From assembly GCA_017626625.1 (NCBI GenBank), contig JAGAIK010000690.1, forward strand, positions 1 through 6,505: a DNA stretch of 6,505 bases, given 5' to 3'. The DNA comes from Roseburia sp. (lineage in GTDB: Bacteria > Bacillota > Clostridia > Lachnospirales > Lachnospiraceae). The first letter of the stretch is position 1. Each line of letters starts with the position of its first letter. The position numbers and the translations under genes were made by a program. Below are positions 5,799 through 6,505 of the stretch, piece after piece. The notes under the pieces were generated by a model. The model was not told the DNA's origin and ran no database searches. It worked only from the letters and a program-made list of their open reading frames with translations.

Positions 5799-6505
5799 TT
5801 ACTTCAAAAATCCATTGATAATCTGCTCTTCTGCCTCTTTCTCCGTCAGACCGAGGGTCATTAATTTAATCAACTGCTCCCCTGCAATCTTTCCGATGGC
5901 TGCCTCATGAATCAGATTGGCGTCGATATTATTTGCAGTAAGCTGCGGGCTTGCCGTCACACAGGCATCGTCCATAATAATAGCGTCGCATTCGCTGTGA
6001 CCTGCACAGGCGCCGTTTCCGTTCATAATGGAGAAAAATTCCTGCTTCGACTGTCCCTTTGCCACGGAACGGGACACTAAGTTGACACTGGAGTTGTCGC
6101 CGTTTAAATCCACCGCAAAATCTGTCTTGGCATACTGTTTTCCATGGGTCATGATTTTCTCATGAATCTCTAAGGAAGCTCCCTCCGCTAAATCTCCCCG
6201 GGTGATACGGATAGTGGAATCGATGCCCTTAATCTGGGTGGTCTCCATCTCCATATGGGCGCCTTCTTTTAAATGGACTACCGTCTCCGGGTTCATAATA
6301 TTTTCCCCGTTTCCGTCCCCCTCGCCGTAATGGCGTTCCACGTAGCGCACCTTTGCATTTTTCTCTAAGTAAAAAGTATGGATACCGGAATGCTTCGAGG
6401 TGTCCACGCCGCAGTTGTGAATCCCGCAGCCCGCCACAATGGTGACGTCCGCCCCTTCTCCGATGTAAAAATCATTGTAAACGCTCTCCTGCAATCCGCT
6501 CTGGC
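5799..6505 (-). CDS. SufB/SufD-family Fe-S cluster assembly scaffold protein (5' end outside the window)
   Basis: The C-terminal 234 or so residues of a SUF scaffold protein, which with the ATPase SufC builds iron-sulfur clusters in the cytoplasm. The frame is open through 6505, so the start lies off the right edge; a TTG at 6492-6494 is internal, because the residues before it (QSG) continue in frame. Visible are the beta-helix core, a cysteine pair in AGCGIHNCGVD near the left end, then QSKQEFFSIMNGNGACAGHSECDAIIMDDACVTASP in segments, and the family signature IHEAAIGKIAGEQLIKLM followed by GLTEKEAEEQIINGFLK at the C-terminus. The Cys at 5961-5963 (DDACV) falls where E. coli SufB has its essential Cys405, and the His-Glu at 5904-5909 where SufB has His433-Glu434, by alignment from memory. 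The protein lacks the longer C-terminus of E. coli SufB, fitting the short form of minimal clostridial SufB-SufC systems. sufC is expected further right. SufB and SufD cannot be separated safely here. Confidence 0.93.
   Translation of the reverse strand, partial: QSGLQESVYNDFYIGEGADVTIVAGCGIHNCGVDTSKHSGIHTFYLEKNAKVRYVERHYGEGDGNGENIMNPETVVHLKEGAHMEMETTQIKGIDSTIRITRGDLAEGASLEIHEKIMTHGKQYAKTDFAVDLNGDNSSVNLVSRSVAKGQSKQEFFSIMNGNGACAGHSECDAIIMDDACVTASPQLTANNIDANLIHEAAIGKIAGEQLIKLMTLGLTEKEAEEQIINGFLK

Noticed and set aside
6492..6494. TTG as the start of the SUF gene
   Set aside because: The frame stays open to the window edge, and the protein lacks the family's N-terminal part, so the gene is cut by the window rather than starting here.

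Overview
The window looks like ordinary core chromosome from a low-to-mid GC Gram-positive anaerobe of the class Clostridia, most likely Lachnospiraceae. The reasons are the style of the proteins (the glutamate racemase 'GDSKNAPYGTK' motif, a short SufB/SufD-type protein of the kind found in minimal clostridial SUF systems), strong GGAGG-type ribosome binding sites, and use of GTG and TTG starts. This placement is inference from the sequence alone; no database search was possible.

Layout. From right to left on the minus strand, positions 5173 to 61 hold sbcD, sbcC and murI, which read as one transcription unit. sbcD (GTG start, strong Shine-Dalgarno) overlaps sbcC by the four bases ATGA. sbcC is followed by a 107-bp spacer and then murI. 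The spacer and the last codons of sbcC are built from three copies of a short tandem repeat (893-986) that duplicates the sbcC 3' end and creates an open frame in front of murI. An AT-rich tail with inverted repeats lies just after murI at the left edge.

From 5284 to 5712 on the plus strand is a small protein with two zinc-ribbon-like four-cysteine sets flanking a helix-turn-helix-like segment. It is divergent from sbcD, shares a ~110-bp intergenic region with it, and has a clear extended -10 promoter. A bidirectional intrinsic terminator (5749-5794) separates it from a convergent, minus-strand SufB/SufD-family gene that runs off the right edge (5799-6505).

Roles. SbcD and SbcC form the Mre11-Rad50-type nuclease/ATPase that opens hairpins and protein-blocked DNA ends. 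MurI makes D-glutamate for peptidoglycan. The SUF protein is the scaffold for iron-sulfur cluster assembly. The zinc-ribbon protein has no assigned function; its architecture recalls the YvyF/flagellar-operon family. I found no mobile element, CRISPR array, tRNA, rRNA or obvious new multi-gene system. The points most worth a second look are the tandem repeat at the sbcC-murI junction, a non-coiled insertion in the SbcC arm, and the unassigned zinc-ribbon gene.
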